A stretch of 64,000 nt of DNA from Candidatus Atribacteria bacterium (GTDB lineage: Bacteria > Atribacterota > Phoenicimicrobiia > Phoenicimicrobiales > Phoenicimicrobiaceae). The stretch is taken from NCBI GenBank assembly GCA_003513845.1, contig DOTB01000003.1, positions 53,777 to 117,776 of the forward strand. The letters are read 5' to 3'. Position numbers and translations under genes: made by a program. Shown piece by piece: positions 52,907 through 61,767 of this stretch. The number at the start of each line of letters is the position of its first letter. The stretch's first letter is position 1. The notes under the pieces were generated by a model. The model saw only the letters and a program-made list of their open reading frames with translations. It was not told the origin of the DNA and searched no databases.

Positions 52907-53745
52907 CTAATCTCGAGCCAACTCAAAGGAAAGACAATGGGGGCCAGAACCATCCATTAGAAATTGACTTAAAGAAGGGTCAAAAACTTCCAGTCCCCAA
53001 GCTTTAAGTTTTTCGTTTCCGATTTTGTTTTCTTTAAAGGAGAGCACTTTTTCATCACCTAAGGCTAAAAGATTTAATGTTCCTGCAAATACATCCTTGC
53101 TAGGAATAGAAATAATTTTATATCTTTCGTTTTTTAAATATTTTAAGAAATCATCTGGTAAGGCCTCGGGGCATAACATAACTGTTTTGGAGGCAACTAC
53201 TGAAAATATCATATCCAGATGGTTCCATTTTGCTTTAAACTGAACCGAAATAACCCTGATATTAAAGGAATCAAGTATTTTTTCTGCTTCTTTTATCCCT
53301 CCCAGGTAGTGCGTTTCCCTATCCCTATCACCATAGTATATTCATCTAAATACCAACAATCACCACCTTCTAACGACCCTTCTATCACTCTGCCTATTAT
53401 AGGTACTTTTAACTGTTCAAGGGTTTCGATAGCTAATTCAGTATCTCCTTCATTATCTGCATAAAGAAAATTACCGATTAATACACCTTTTGCTGTATTA
53501 ACCCCAAAATCTCTGGTTGCTACCTGGTCGGGATGGCCAGGTTGGGCGATTTGCCATTTGATGTCTATCTCTAACTGTCGGAATACTTCTGCAAATTCTT
53601 GGTGTTGTTTAATTGCATCTTCCCTTGAAACTCTAAATCCTTCTTTAAGATGTTGAGAGGCAACCTCGCTAAAGTCACAAATTTCATAATAGGTTGGTTT
53701 ACAGAGTAGTACTGAACGCAAGCGTCCATGGGAATTAAAAACCAT
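52907..53745 (-). pseudogene. Amidinotransferase/dimethylargininase-family hydrolase, broken by one -1 frame change
   Basis: Frame 1 (53745-53293) gives MVFNSHGRLRSVLLCKPTYY through SLEGGDCWYLDEYTMVIGIG and ends KRTTWEG-stop. The same gene continues in the -1 frame as GIKEAEKILDSFNIRVISVQ, FKAKWNHLDMIFSVVASKTV and GSGPHCLSFELARD (to 52907). Joined, about 279 aa with all catalytic elements of the guanidine-modifying superfamily: Asp in GGDC, His in WNHLD, Cys in PHCLS. It resembles arginine deiminase/DDAH proteins that hydrolyse guanidino groups to ureido products. The break is at TGGGAGGGATAA. It may be a real lesion or a one-base error; all residues needed for function survive either way. 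Confidence 0.82.
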
Positions 53746-53759
53746 AATTATTCTCCTTC

Positions 53760-54335
53760 CTAATCGGAAAATGACTTTATTTGTTGTTTTAAAGAATCGG
53801 GATCAGTAAAAAGAATAGATTTGATGCCAATTTTTTGGGCAGAAAGGATATTTTCTTCGGTATCATCTATAAAGACTGTGTCTTCCGGCTTAACTCCCTC
53901 TTCCCTTAAAATATACCAATAAAAATCTGGGTCAGGCTTGGATACTCCCATTTTATTTGAAGCATAAACCTTATCAAAGATATTATAATCTCCATGTTTT
54001 AAATGACAATCGTAATGAGAATCAAGTGTATTAGTGCCACAAACCACCCTGGAAATTTCTTTAAGTCGTTCTATTATATCCCTAGTCCTCTGATTTATCT
54101 TCGGATTAAAAAATTTACTGAATAATTCTTCTTCCACCTTTTTACCATACTTTAAGGAAAACTTTGTCCAAAATTCATCAGTACCAATCTTCCCATCAAT
54201 AAGTTTTCTCAGGTTTTCACCAGAATAAGTAATAAATTCTTCCTCAGTGATTTTAAGATAATTAATGATGTTTGGAAAAACATCGGTATTATAAGTCAAT
54301 ACGCCACCCATATCAAAAATATAAAGCTTTTTCAT
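53760..54335 (-). CDS. HAD-superfamily hydrolase (YihX-like)
   Basis: 191 aa. Motif I IFDMGGVLTYN has the nucleophile Asp but Gly where many HADs have the second Asp, as in the glucose-1-phosphatase YihX. Motif II/III and IV are VCGTNTLDSH, KMGVSKPDPDFYW and FIDDTEENILSAQKIGIKSI. A helical cap spans residues about 18-80. Probable sugar phosphatase. It is sited 11 nt after the sugar-ABC permease and thus likely belongs to that operon. Confidence 0.85.
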   Translation of the reverse strand: MKKLYIFDMGGVLTYNTDVFPNIINYLKITEEEFITYSGENLRKLIDGKIGTDEFWTKFSLKYGKKVEEELFSKFFNPKINQRTRDIIERLKEISRVVCGTNTLDSHYDCHLKHGDYNIFDKVYASNKMGVSKPDPDFYWYILREEGVKPEDTVFIDDTEENILSAQKIGIKSILFTDPDSLKQQIKSFSD

Positions 54336-54346
54336 AGTTATCTTAA

Positions 54347-55222
54347 TTATCCTTTCCTCGATGAATATAGAGCTGCACCCCCCAGAAAATATTTAGATAA
54401 TCTAAAAAATACAATTAATATCGGGATACTCGCTATGGCGGCAACTGCCATCATTGCCCCTTCATCAGTATGTTTTTCAGCCATAAATTTAACAATATAT
54501 AAAGGTATAGTCTTCATCTCTTCACTCTGCACTACTAGTAAGGGCCACAATAAATTATCCCATTGAGCTTTAAAAGTCAAAATCGCCAAAGTTGCAATAG
54601 CCGGAACACTATTTGGTAAAATAATTGTTTTAAAAATCATCAATTCACTCGCTCCATCAATTCTGGCCGCATCCAGTATTTCATCCGGGAAGGTAATAAA
54701 GTACTGTCTCATTAGAAAGACTCCGAAGGCATTTACCAAAAAAGGGGCTATTAAACCAGCATATGAATCCTGAAGTCCTAATTTTGTAGTAACTAGATAA
54801 AGTGGGATCATTATCGCTTCAAAAGGGATCATCATTGTCCCCATAATCATCATAAAGACCAAAGCCCTGCCTTTAAAGTAATATTTTGCTAAACCAAATC
54901 CCGCTAAAGCCGAAAGGAACACTGTAGAAACAGATACCACTGTCGCTACTATTAATGAGTTTAAGATATTTCTGATATAGATAAAACTTCCATCATTTCC
55001 TCTTATTCCTTGCCAATAATTTTGCCAGTAAAAACCCCCGGGTATCCATCGATAAGGCATCTTCACGACATCACTTGCTGGCATTAATGAGGCAGTAAAC
55101 ATAAATATTGTAGGGGCAAGAATAAATAGCGCTGCAAAAATAAGAAATACCCATATAAATATATCTATTACCAAGGATTGATAGGAAGTCTTAATCTTTT
55201 TTCTTTCTAATTTATGGTCCAT
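54347..55222 (-). CDS. Carbohydrate ABC transporter permease (MalG type)
   Basis: 291 aa, six membrane segments. The EAA loop contacting the ATPase is DAARIDGASELMIFKTIILP. LAGFGLAKYYFKGRALVFMM and MIPLYLVTTKLGLQDSYAGL are typical of MalG/UgpE. It pairs with the MalF-type permease just upstream (13 nt gap). Confidence 0.92.
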   Translation of the reverse strand: MDHKLERKKIKTSYQSLVIDIFIWVFLIFAALFILAPTIFMFTASLMPASDVVKMPYRWIPGGFYWQNYWQGIRGNDGSFIYIRNILNSLIVATVVSVSTVFLSALAGFGLAKYYFKGRALVFMMIMGTMMIPFEAIMIPLYLVTTKLGLQDSYAGLIAPFLVNAFGVFLMRQYFITFPDEILDAARIDGASELMIFKTIILPNSVPAIATLAILTFKAQWDNLLWPLLVVQSEEMKTIPLYIVKFMAEKHTDEGAMMAVAAIASIPILIVFFRLSKYFLGGAALYSSRKG

Positions 55223-55235
55223 AATATATTTCTCC

Positions 55236-56147
55236 TTAATAACTGACTTCGTCTGTCCGAGAAAATTTAAATTGTAGCCAGGTAAAAAATAGCATTATAA
55301 TGAACAAAATAATACTCATCGCACTTGCTCGACCTATCCTATGATCTCTTATGGCTGTATGATAAATATTTAAAGTGATTACATTTATTGGAGCCAGCGG
55401 TGCTCCACCCTGCGTAAATAAATATTGAGTACTGAAGGTCTTCAGACACTGAAGCATAGACATAATAGATACTAAAATAGTAGTGGGTTTTAAAAGTGGA
55501 AGGGTAATATACCAAAAATTTTTCCAATCATTTGCTCCATCTATTTTGGATGCCTCATAAATACTTTGAGGAATAGAGGCTAATCCTACGATAAAAATTA
55601 TAGTAAAATAGCCCACATATTTCCAAAAATAAACCATCATTGCAGAGATTTGAACCATTACTGAACTCGCCAGCCACTTATGGTCTATACCAGGTGTATT
55701 CAGGGCAAAATTTACCCATTGATTGGCTAATCCCCTCGGGTCAAAAATAAGTAACCAGATTACTGCGGCTACAACTGAGGATAGAACTGCCGGAGAATAG
55801 TAAGCCATCTGAAAAAAATTCTGAAATCTCTTTCTCGACATTATAAAAATTGCAAAAATAAGACTAAAAATTAAAAGAGGAATAAAAGTCCCCAGGGTAA
55901 AAACCACGGTAGCCCTTATAGAGTTCCAAAAATCTGGAGATTTAAGAAGATAACTATAATTATTAAAACCAATAAAATCAGGTGGCTTCAATGATAGCAG
56001 TTTTTTTCTAAATAAACTGGCATAAAAAGCATTAAAAATCGGATAAAAACTAAACAAGGAAAAAAAGATGAGTGTAGGAGCAACAAATATCCATCCCCAA
56101 CGTGCTTTTTGTCGTTCAATGCTATAACTTTGTATCCTTTTGCTCAT
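55236..56147 (-). CDS. Carbohydrate ABC transporter permease (MalF type)
   Basis: About 303 aa, six membrane segments. GWIFVAPTLIFFSLFSFYPI opens segment 1 and the EAA loop is EASKIDGANDWKNFWYITLP. NVITLNIYHTAIRDHRIGRA is a typical UgpA/LacF end. A TTG at 56150 directly before the ATG is also possible given GAGGGAG 8 nt upstream of it. No ATPase gene is in this operon, so a shared MsmK/MalK-type ATPase must be encoded elsewhere. Confidence 0.92.
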   Translation of the reverse strand: MSKRIQSYSIERQKARWGWIFVAPTLIFFSLFSFYPIFNAFYASLFRKKLLSLKPPDFIGFNNYSYLLKSPDFWNSIRATVVFTLGTFIPLLIFSLIFAIFIMSRKRFQNFFQMAYYSPAVLSSVVAAVIWLLIFDPRGLANQWVNFALNTPGIDHKWLASSVMVQISAMMVYFWKYVGYFTIIFIVGLASIPQSIYEASKIDGANDWKNFWYITLPLLKPTTILVSIMSMLQCLKTFSTQYLFTQGGAPLAPINVITLNIYHTAIRDHRIGRASAMSIILFIIMLFFTWLQFKFSRTDEVSY

Positions 56148-56171
56148 CAATAATTACACTCCCTCAATAAT

Positions 56172-56210
56172 AAAAACAGGGCCAGGTCAAAACTAATAGC
56201 CCAGCCCTGT
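56172..56210 (-). terminator. Attenuator hairpin between binding-protein and permease genes
   Basis: On the minus strand ACAGGGC and GCCCTGT pair around a 21-nt loop, followed by TTTTTATTATT. Such a partial terminator after the binding-protein gene is common and would make that protein more abundant than the permeases. Confidence 0.75.
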
Positions 56211-56227
56211 GGTTTTAACAAAAGTTA

Positions 56228-57502
56228 TTAACCTTCTTCAAGCACTTCCTGAACTTTTCTCTTTAATGTTTTTAAAGCATCCTCTGGTGAAACACCAGCT
56301 AACATTACTGATTCAACTGCTTCTCTAATAAGTGACTGAATTTTTGCACTGCTCTCTCCGTAATATACGATATGCCCTTTGGCCATATCATTCTTAAACA
56401 CCTCAGAGTAAGGCATAGATTTGAAAGTAGCTGATTCCATTAATTTAACTGTAGGCTGGACAATGTTAACTTTGGTAAGATATTCTTCAGGGTGACTGAG
56501 CATAAAGGCAATAAATTTCCAGGCAATTTGCTGATTTTCTTTAGGTTTCTGGCCGTTGACCATATAATAGTGCCCATAATAGGCAGCAGGAACATCTTTT
56601 ACTGCATTTTCAAATACCGGAAATGGCACTACCATCCATTCACCGCTTTCATAGAATTCAGGATTATCTGCTCTAATTCTTCCCTGTTGGTAAAGACCAG
56701 TAAGACACATAGCTACATCATTATTATCCTTATTGAAAAGCTTTCGGGCATTAGTATAAGTAGGTGAACCCAAGTTTCTGCCGTTTGGTCCCCACTCTCT
56801 CATATAATCAAGTACTTTAAGCCAGGCTTCCTCATTAATAATAGCTGTTTTTCCATCATCACTTATCAACTTTCCCCCCAATTGTTCAACCATCGGTACC
56901 CAGGAAACCAGGTAATAGGGGTATCTAAAATCAAATCCTCTTCTTTTTAGTATCTCCCCTTCACGAATAGCTATCTTATCAGACACCTCCATCATTTCCT
57001 CCCAGGTTTTGGGATAATCTTTTTCTGGATCAAGCCCCACATCCCTGAATATTTTCTTATTAATATAAATACACCAGTTAGTCAACTCTAATGGAAGGCC
57101 ATAGAGTTGACCTTTATAGGTAACCGGGTCTAATACTCCTGGAATGTAGGCATCATAAATTGCTTGAAGACTGGGATAACCAGCAGCTTCAAAATCGACA
57201 GGAGCAAGACGCTCATTTACTATATAGGCATATTCATCTTCAATAGACATATTAAAGATATCTGGACCCTGGTTTGCGGCAAAAGCAGTAAGAATTAATT
57301 CTTGAATTTGTCCTGAACCACTAGTGACTCTCTTAATAGTAACTCCTGGGTTAGCCTGCTCAAATTCTGCAATATATCTATTTTCAATTTCTGTTCTGTT
57401 TGGGTCTTCATGAGTCCAGAAAGTAATTTCAATATCGGTTGCTGCATTAACTGTTATAGATACAAAAATTACAAAAAGAAAAACGACAAATAACTTCTTC
57501 AT
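56228..57502 (-). CDS. Extracellular sugar-binding protein (family 1)
   Basis: 424 aa. Signal peptide MKKLFVVFLFVIFVSITVNA followed by IEITFWTHEDPN; no lipobox Cys. FEQANPGVTIKRVTSGSGQI, GPDIFNMSIEDEYAYIVNER, YGLPLELTNWCIYINKKIF and ENQQIAWKFIAFMLSHPEEY are the usual SBP_bac_1/8 blocks. AAAGGAGG lies 9 nt before the ATG. It heads an operon with two permeases and an HAD phosphatase; the sugar or polyol bound is unknown. Confidence 0.93.
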   Translation of the reverse strand: MKKLFVVFLFVIFVSITVNAATDIEITFWTHEDPNRTEIENRYIAEFEQANPGVTIKRVTSGSGQIQELILTAFAANQGPDIFNMSIEDEYAYIVNERLAPVDFEAAGYPSLQAIYDAYIPGVLDPVTYKGQLYGLPLELTNWCIYINKKIFRDVGLDPEKDYPKTWEEMMEVSDKIAIREGEILKRRGFDFRYPYYLVSWVPMVEQLGGKLISDDGKTAIINEEAWLKVLDYMREWGPNGRNLGSPTYTNARKLFNKDNNDVAMCLTGLYQQGRIRADNPEFYESGEWMVVPFPVFENAVKDVPAAYYGHYYMVNGQKPKENQQIAWKFIAFMLSHPEEYLTKVNIVQPTVKLMESATFKSMPYSEVFKNDMAKGHIVYYGESSAKIQSLIREAVESVMLAGVSPEDALKTLKRKVQEVLEEG

Positions 57503-57682
57503 AGATACAAACCTCCTTTAAAATTTTATATAGTAACTTTCTTCTTATTTCTTATTAACTAAATTCTTCCTTCACCTCCCTTCACTTAACTTTGTCAGGG
57601 AACAGTGTACAAACTTAAACTTCCTGTATATTAATATATTCAACATCGCTTAATAAATTCCTGCTTGGATATCATAATTTTT

Positions 57683-60271
57683 TTAATTTTTTACAATCTC
57701 GAAGCGGGAACCAATTTCAGGAAGTTTGGTTACCTCGATTCTTACCGGGAAGGCATCCTTTAATGATTCCAGATGAGTGATGACTAATATTTTATCAAAA
57801 TCATCACTTATAGATTGGATAGCCTGTACCAGATTGTCTATCCCTTCTTCATCCTGAGTGCCAAATCCTTCATCCATTACTAAGGTTCTTAATTTGGTCC
57901 CTGCCCTTCTAGTTAATAATTTAGAAAGGGCAATCCTTAAAGAAAAATCTATCCGAAAGGCCTCTCCCCCACTATACAGCTCATAGTCACGGATGCCTAA
58001 TTCATCACTTATCTTGATATCCAATGTCTCTTTTATGCCTCCACTCTTCAAATCACGAAGAGATTCAATAGTTATTTGAGTACTATTATCAGTTAGTTTA
58101 GCCAGAAGATTATTAGCTTCTTCTTCTATTTCGGGCAAAACATTTTCAATAATTAAAGCCTGAATTCCATTTTTCCCGAAAGCTATAATCAATTTCTCAT
58201 AAATATTTTGCTCTTTCTTGCTTTTTTTCAATTCTTTATTTATCTCTTTCTTCTCTTTTTCTAATTTAAGGCACTGGTCAAACTTGGCCTGATAACCTCC
58301 TCTTTCTTCTAAAATTCTATCTTTTTGAGTCTGAATAGATTTTAAAAATTGTTCTTCTTGATTTAATTTTTCTTTTAGGGGAGAAAGTTCTTTTAATTCT
58401 TCTTTTATCTTCTCTTTTCTCTTATTTAGGTCTTTTAAATTTAATCCTTTTTTTTGACAAGTTTCTTCTAACTCCAAAAGTGTGTTTCTTAAAAAATCAA
58501 TCTTTTCCCCCGCCTCTTCTAATTTTGCCTTCTCAAGGGGGGCATTACGTAGTTCCTCAGTTTTACGAGCAAGCTGCTGATGCCTTTCTTCATTATAACC
58601 AATATCCTTAATTTGCTTATCAAGCTCTTTTAACTTTTCTTGTTCCCTTAGAGCATAACTTCTTTCTTTTAAGACTTTTTCAATTTCTTTAATCTCTTCC
58701 AGTAAACCTGTCATTATTTTTGCTGCCTGTTTAGATTCTTCATATTCAAGATATGCTTTGTTCAACTTTTGTTGCCATATATCCTTATCTCTTAATTTTT
58801 GATTAGTCTCTTTCCATTTATTTATTAATTTTTCCTTTTGTATATTTAGTTTCTCTTCTTCTCTTTTTAACTTATCTATCTCTTTACGATTTGAATTTAT
58901 TTCCTTGTTTATATTGTCTTCAATCTTCCTTTTTCTCTCTACATTTAATTTCGCTTCGCATAAAGGACATTCTCCTTCCGGATTCTCCCTCAAAAGACGC
59001 AATTTTTCTTGATTATCTTTGTTATCTTTTTCTAACCTTTCTATCTTACCTTTAATAATATTTATTTCTATATTAAGTTTACTACCTTCCTGCCGAATTT
59101 TTTCGCTCTCTTCCTGGAAAAATTTCATATCCTTCATCTTTTTTTCTAATTCTAAAAGTATAGCCTTATGCTTTGCTCCTTGCTCAACCTTAACATAAAG
59201 ATCTTTATACCTATCCTGTTTATTTCTAAACTTTACAACTATATCAGCTTTCTCGCTTTCTATCGCTCTCCCAATAATATTTTTTTCTTCTTCTATCTTT
59301 CTAATTTTTTGAAGTTTTCGGGTGAATTCATTATATTCGGCACTGAATTTCTGATAATTTTTAAAATTAACTAAAATTTTCTCTTTTTGGGAAATTATCT
59401 TCTGGCAGTCTTCAATTTCATTCTTTTTTAATTCAATCTGTTTTTGTTCTCGTGCAATTTCCTGTCTTTGCTGTCTTATTTGCCCTTCCAATTCTTCAAA
59501 CTGTTCACTTTTATGTTTTAGAAGATTAATTTTCTCTTTTAATTTAGTAACCTCCTCTTCTTTTTTCTTTAACTTTTGGGAAATTTTACTATAACTTTCT
59601 GACAATTCCTTTATCTTTTGTTTGTAAAAATCAATATTGCTTATTTCTTGATTGATATAGTCCAATCTACCTTCTTTGGTCATAATAATATTGTTAACTT
59701 TTCTAAGGTGGGATTTAGCTAAATTAGCAAGTTCATCATAGCGAGAAAGACCTAAAATCTCGGATAAGATTTCCTTTCTTTCTCTTGGGCTTTTTCGACT
59801 AAATTCATCAATTCGCCCCTGAAGGATAAAAGCAGAATTGATAAAGGTTTGATAGTCTATCCTTAAAGTTTTAATAATTTTTTCCTGGGTTTTTCGAATA
59901 GAGGGAGCAGTTAGAGAAATATACTCACTCTTTTCTTGACTAAAAACCTGGAATTCTAAACTGGGACGAGAACTTTTTTTAACCAGAGAAAAACTCCTGA
60001 TAATGCGATATCTGTCTCCTTCCAGATCAAATATAAATTCCACCTGCATATCTTTCTGGCCAATCTGAAGCAGGCTATTATCAGCCTTCTTCTCCTGGCT
60101 GGATTTTCTGCCTTCCCCCCATACTGCCCAGGTTAAAGCATCTAAAAGGGCAGATTTGCCCTGACCATTTTTTCCTGAAAGACAGGCAATATGAAACTGA
60201 GTAAAATCGAGAGGAGGAACATCTTCCCCGTAACTTAAAAAGTTTTTCAAGGCTAATTTTACTGGTATCAA
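57683..60271 (-). CDS. sbcC: Exonuclease subunit SbcC (Rad50-like)
   Basis: 862 aa SMC-type ATPase. Walker A is GKNGQGKSALLDAL near residue 35. Two long coiled coils (about 180-430 and 450-690) flank the zinc hook CPLCEAKL near 432. The signature ELYSGGEAFRIDFSL and Walker B LVMDEGFGTQDEEG close the C-terminal lobe. With SbcD it cleaves DNA hairpins and ends. Its start overlaps the sbcD stop by 4 nt (ATGA). Shorter than E. coli SbcC (1048 aa), normal for Gram-positive-like lineages. Palindrome-cleaving SbcCD is notable in a genome with many palindromic repeats. Confidence 0.95.
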   Translation of the reverse strand: MIPVKLALKNFLSYGEDVPPLDFTQFHIACLSGKNGQGKSALLDALTWAVWGEGRKSSQEKKADNSLLQIGQKDMQVEFIFDLEGDRYRIIRSFSLVKKSSRPSLEFQVFSQEKSEYISLTAPSIRKTQEKIIKTLRIDYQTFINSAFILQGRIDEFSRKSPRERKEILSEILGLSRYDELANLAKSHLRKVNNIIMTKEGRLDYINQEISNIDFYKQKIKELSESYSKISQKLKKKEEEVTKLKEKINLLKHKSEQFEELEGQIRQQRQEIAREQKQIELKKNEIEDCQKIISQKEKILVNFKNYQKFSAEYNEFTRKLQKIRKIEEEKNIIGRAIESEKADIVVKFRNKQDRYKDLYVKVEQGAKHKAILLELEKKMKDMKFFQEESEKIRQEGSKLNIEINIIKGKIERLEKDNKDNQEKLRLLRENPEGECPLCEAKLNVERKRKIEDNINKEINSNRKEIDKLKREEEKLNIQKEKLINKWKETNQKLRDKDIWQQKLNKAYLEYEESKQAAKIMTGLLEEIKEIEKVLKERSYALREQEKLKELDKQIKDIGYNEERHQQLARKTEELRNAPLEKAKLEEAGEKIDFLRNTLLELEETCQKKGLNLKDLNKRKEKIKEELKELSPLKEKLNQEEQFLKSIQTQKDRILEERGGYQAKFDQCLKLEKEKKEINKELKKSKKEQNIYEKLIIAFGKNGIQALIIENVLPEIEEEANNLLAKLTDNSTQITIESLRDLKSGGIKETLDIKISDELGIRDYELYSGGEAFRIDFSLRIALSKLLTRRAGTKLRTLVMDEGFGTQDEEGIDNLVQAIQSISDDFDKILVITHLESLKDAFPVRIEVTKLPEIGSRFEIVKN

Positions 60272-61503
60272 TTTCTTTCCCCTTCTACTTCTTCAAGTTC
60301 TTTTTCTAATTCCTGGGCGTAGTTTTTTAATTCATCAGACAAAGGTACTAACTCAGGATTGCTCTGAATATATTTATCCATAGCCTCCAGCATCCCTAAA
60401 TCTTCTGATACTTCTACTCTCTTAACTCGCTCTACTGGTTTTGATTTTTTGGCAATAGTAGTTACCAAAAAAGCCTTTTCTAAGGCAGAATTTATTCTTT
60501 TAAAATCCAGCAAATCTTCTCTCTCTGTTGACATAGCATAAAACACCCTCACTACGGCTTCAGATAAATCATACTTTTCAATTTCTCGTATTATTGTATT
60601 TGTAGGGTCCTGTTCCTCAGAAATGGTAACATCTATGGTAATAAATTTTCTGGCGGGAACAGGGATAAATTCATAAGAAGTTTTGCCACCTTCAATATTT
60701 ACCAAACAAACTCCTTTGTCTTCCTTCTCTTCACTGAAATTTATTCTTTCGATACTTCCTGAATAGACTACCGGGGGATGGCTATTGAAATTCAAATCCT
60801 GAAATTTATGAATATGTCCTAAAGCAACATAATCAAACTCTTTCTGGGCTAAGATATGAGTAGGGAATACCGGGTCCCTTCCGATTATAGCCGACCTTTC
60901 TGAACCGGAATAGGTAGCTTCAGCAGCAGTAAGGTGAGCAGCAAAGATGGCAGGCATATTCGACTTCATCAGATGAATATATTCAATAATTTTTTCACTT
61001 ACTCTTTTCTGAATTTCTTTGGTAATTTCTTCATCAGTAAAATTCTTATATTCTTCCTTGGCAAGAAAGAGGTTTTTAGTGGGCCAGGGCAGACCAAATA
61101 CCTGAATAGGACCTGATTTGGTCTCTATATTTAATAGTTCAGGTTCAGTTAACACTCTTACCCCAGGAACATTTAAAGTATTAAAAATGTCGAGGGCAGT
61201 AGCTTTGCCGAAAGATACAGGATTATCATGGTTTCCATTTATCATTACCACTGGAATTTTTGCTTCACTTAATCTATAAATCTGTTGAGCAAATTCACAT
61301 TGGTGGGTAGGATTAGGATTGCTATTTTTGTATGCATCCCCAGCAAAAATTACTAAATCTACCTTCTCCTCTAAGGCAATATCGATAGCAAAACTAAAAC
61401 AATTTATAAAATCCTGCAATCGGGTGTGTAAACCAGTAGAAGGATCTAACCGTCCATAATTTTCCATTCCTAAATGAACATCAGCTAAATGAAGAAATTT
61501 CAT
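60268..61503 (-). CDS. sbcD: Exonuclease subunit SbcD (Mre11-like)
   Basis: 411 aa metallophosphoesterase. Phosphoesterase motifs: LHLADVHLGM, DLVIFAGDAYKNSNPNP, MINGNHDNPVSFG, IFAAHLTAAEA and ALGHIHKFQ, supplying Asp, His and Asn for two Mn2+. A capping domain (residues about 270-350) and a C-terminal helical region that binds SbcC follow. First gene of the sbcDC pair. The ATG at 61503 has AGAGGTAAAAATAG upstream. Confidence 0.95.
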   Translation of the reverse strand: MKFLHLADVHLGMENYGRLDPSTGLHTRLQDFINCFSFAIDIALEEKVDLVIFAGDAYKNSNPNPTHQCEFAQQIYRLSEAKIPVVMINGNHDNPVSFGKATALDIFNTLNVPGVRVLTEPELLNIETKSGPIQVFGLPWPTKNLFLAKEEYKNFTDEEITKEIQKRVSEKIIEYIHLMKSNMPAIFAAHLTAAEATYSGSERSAIIGRDPVFPTHILAQKEFDYVALGHIHKFQDLNFNSHPPVVYSGSIERINFSEEKEDKGVCLVNIEGGKTSYEFIPVPARKFITIDVTISEEQDPTNTIIREIEKYDLSEAVVRVFYAMSTEREDLLDFKRINSALEKAFLVTTIAKKSKPVERVKRVEVSEDLGMLEAMDKYIQSNPELVPLSDELKNYAQELEKELEEVEGERN

Positions 61504-61767
61504 CTATTTTTACCTCTTATTTATACTTTTTAATCGATCATCACCCTAAAACTCTGTTAGACAAGGGGTCCAATTCTTAAATATCTATTTTTAAAGTAAT
61601 TAACCAATTTTTTTTAATTATATCATAATTAAAATCCAAAAATAAATAAAATTGTAAGGTAAGGAGACGATGTATCGTTATCCACAGGAGAAATAGGGAG
61701 TGTGGCAATCTTGCGGAAAATAGTAGATAGTAATTAATAACAAAAGTTATCATTATCAGAAATAATT
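61504..61767. other. Intergenic region upstream of sbcD
   Basis: A+T rich. GGAGACGATGTATCGTTATCC (61663-61683) is a weak palindrome reminiscent of the GCACGATGCATCGTGC family. Nothing else is identified. Confidence 0.35.

Noticed and set aside
53292..53304. Recoding of TAA in the amidinohydrolase by suppression
   Set aside because: The frame after TAA does not carry the family sequence; the -1 frame does.
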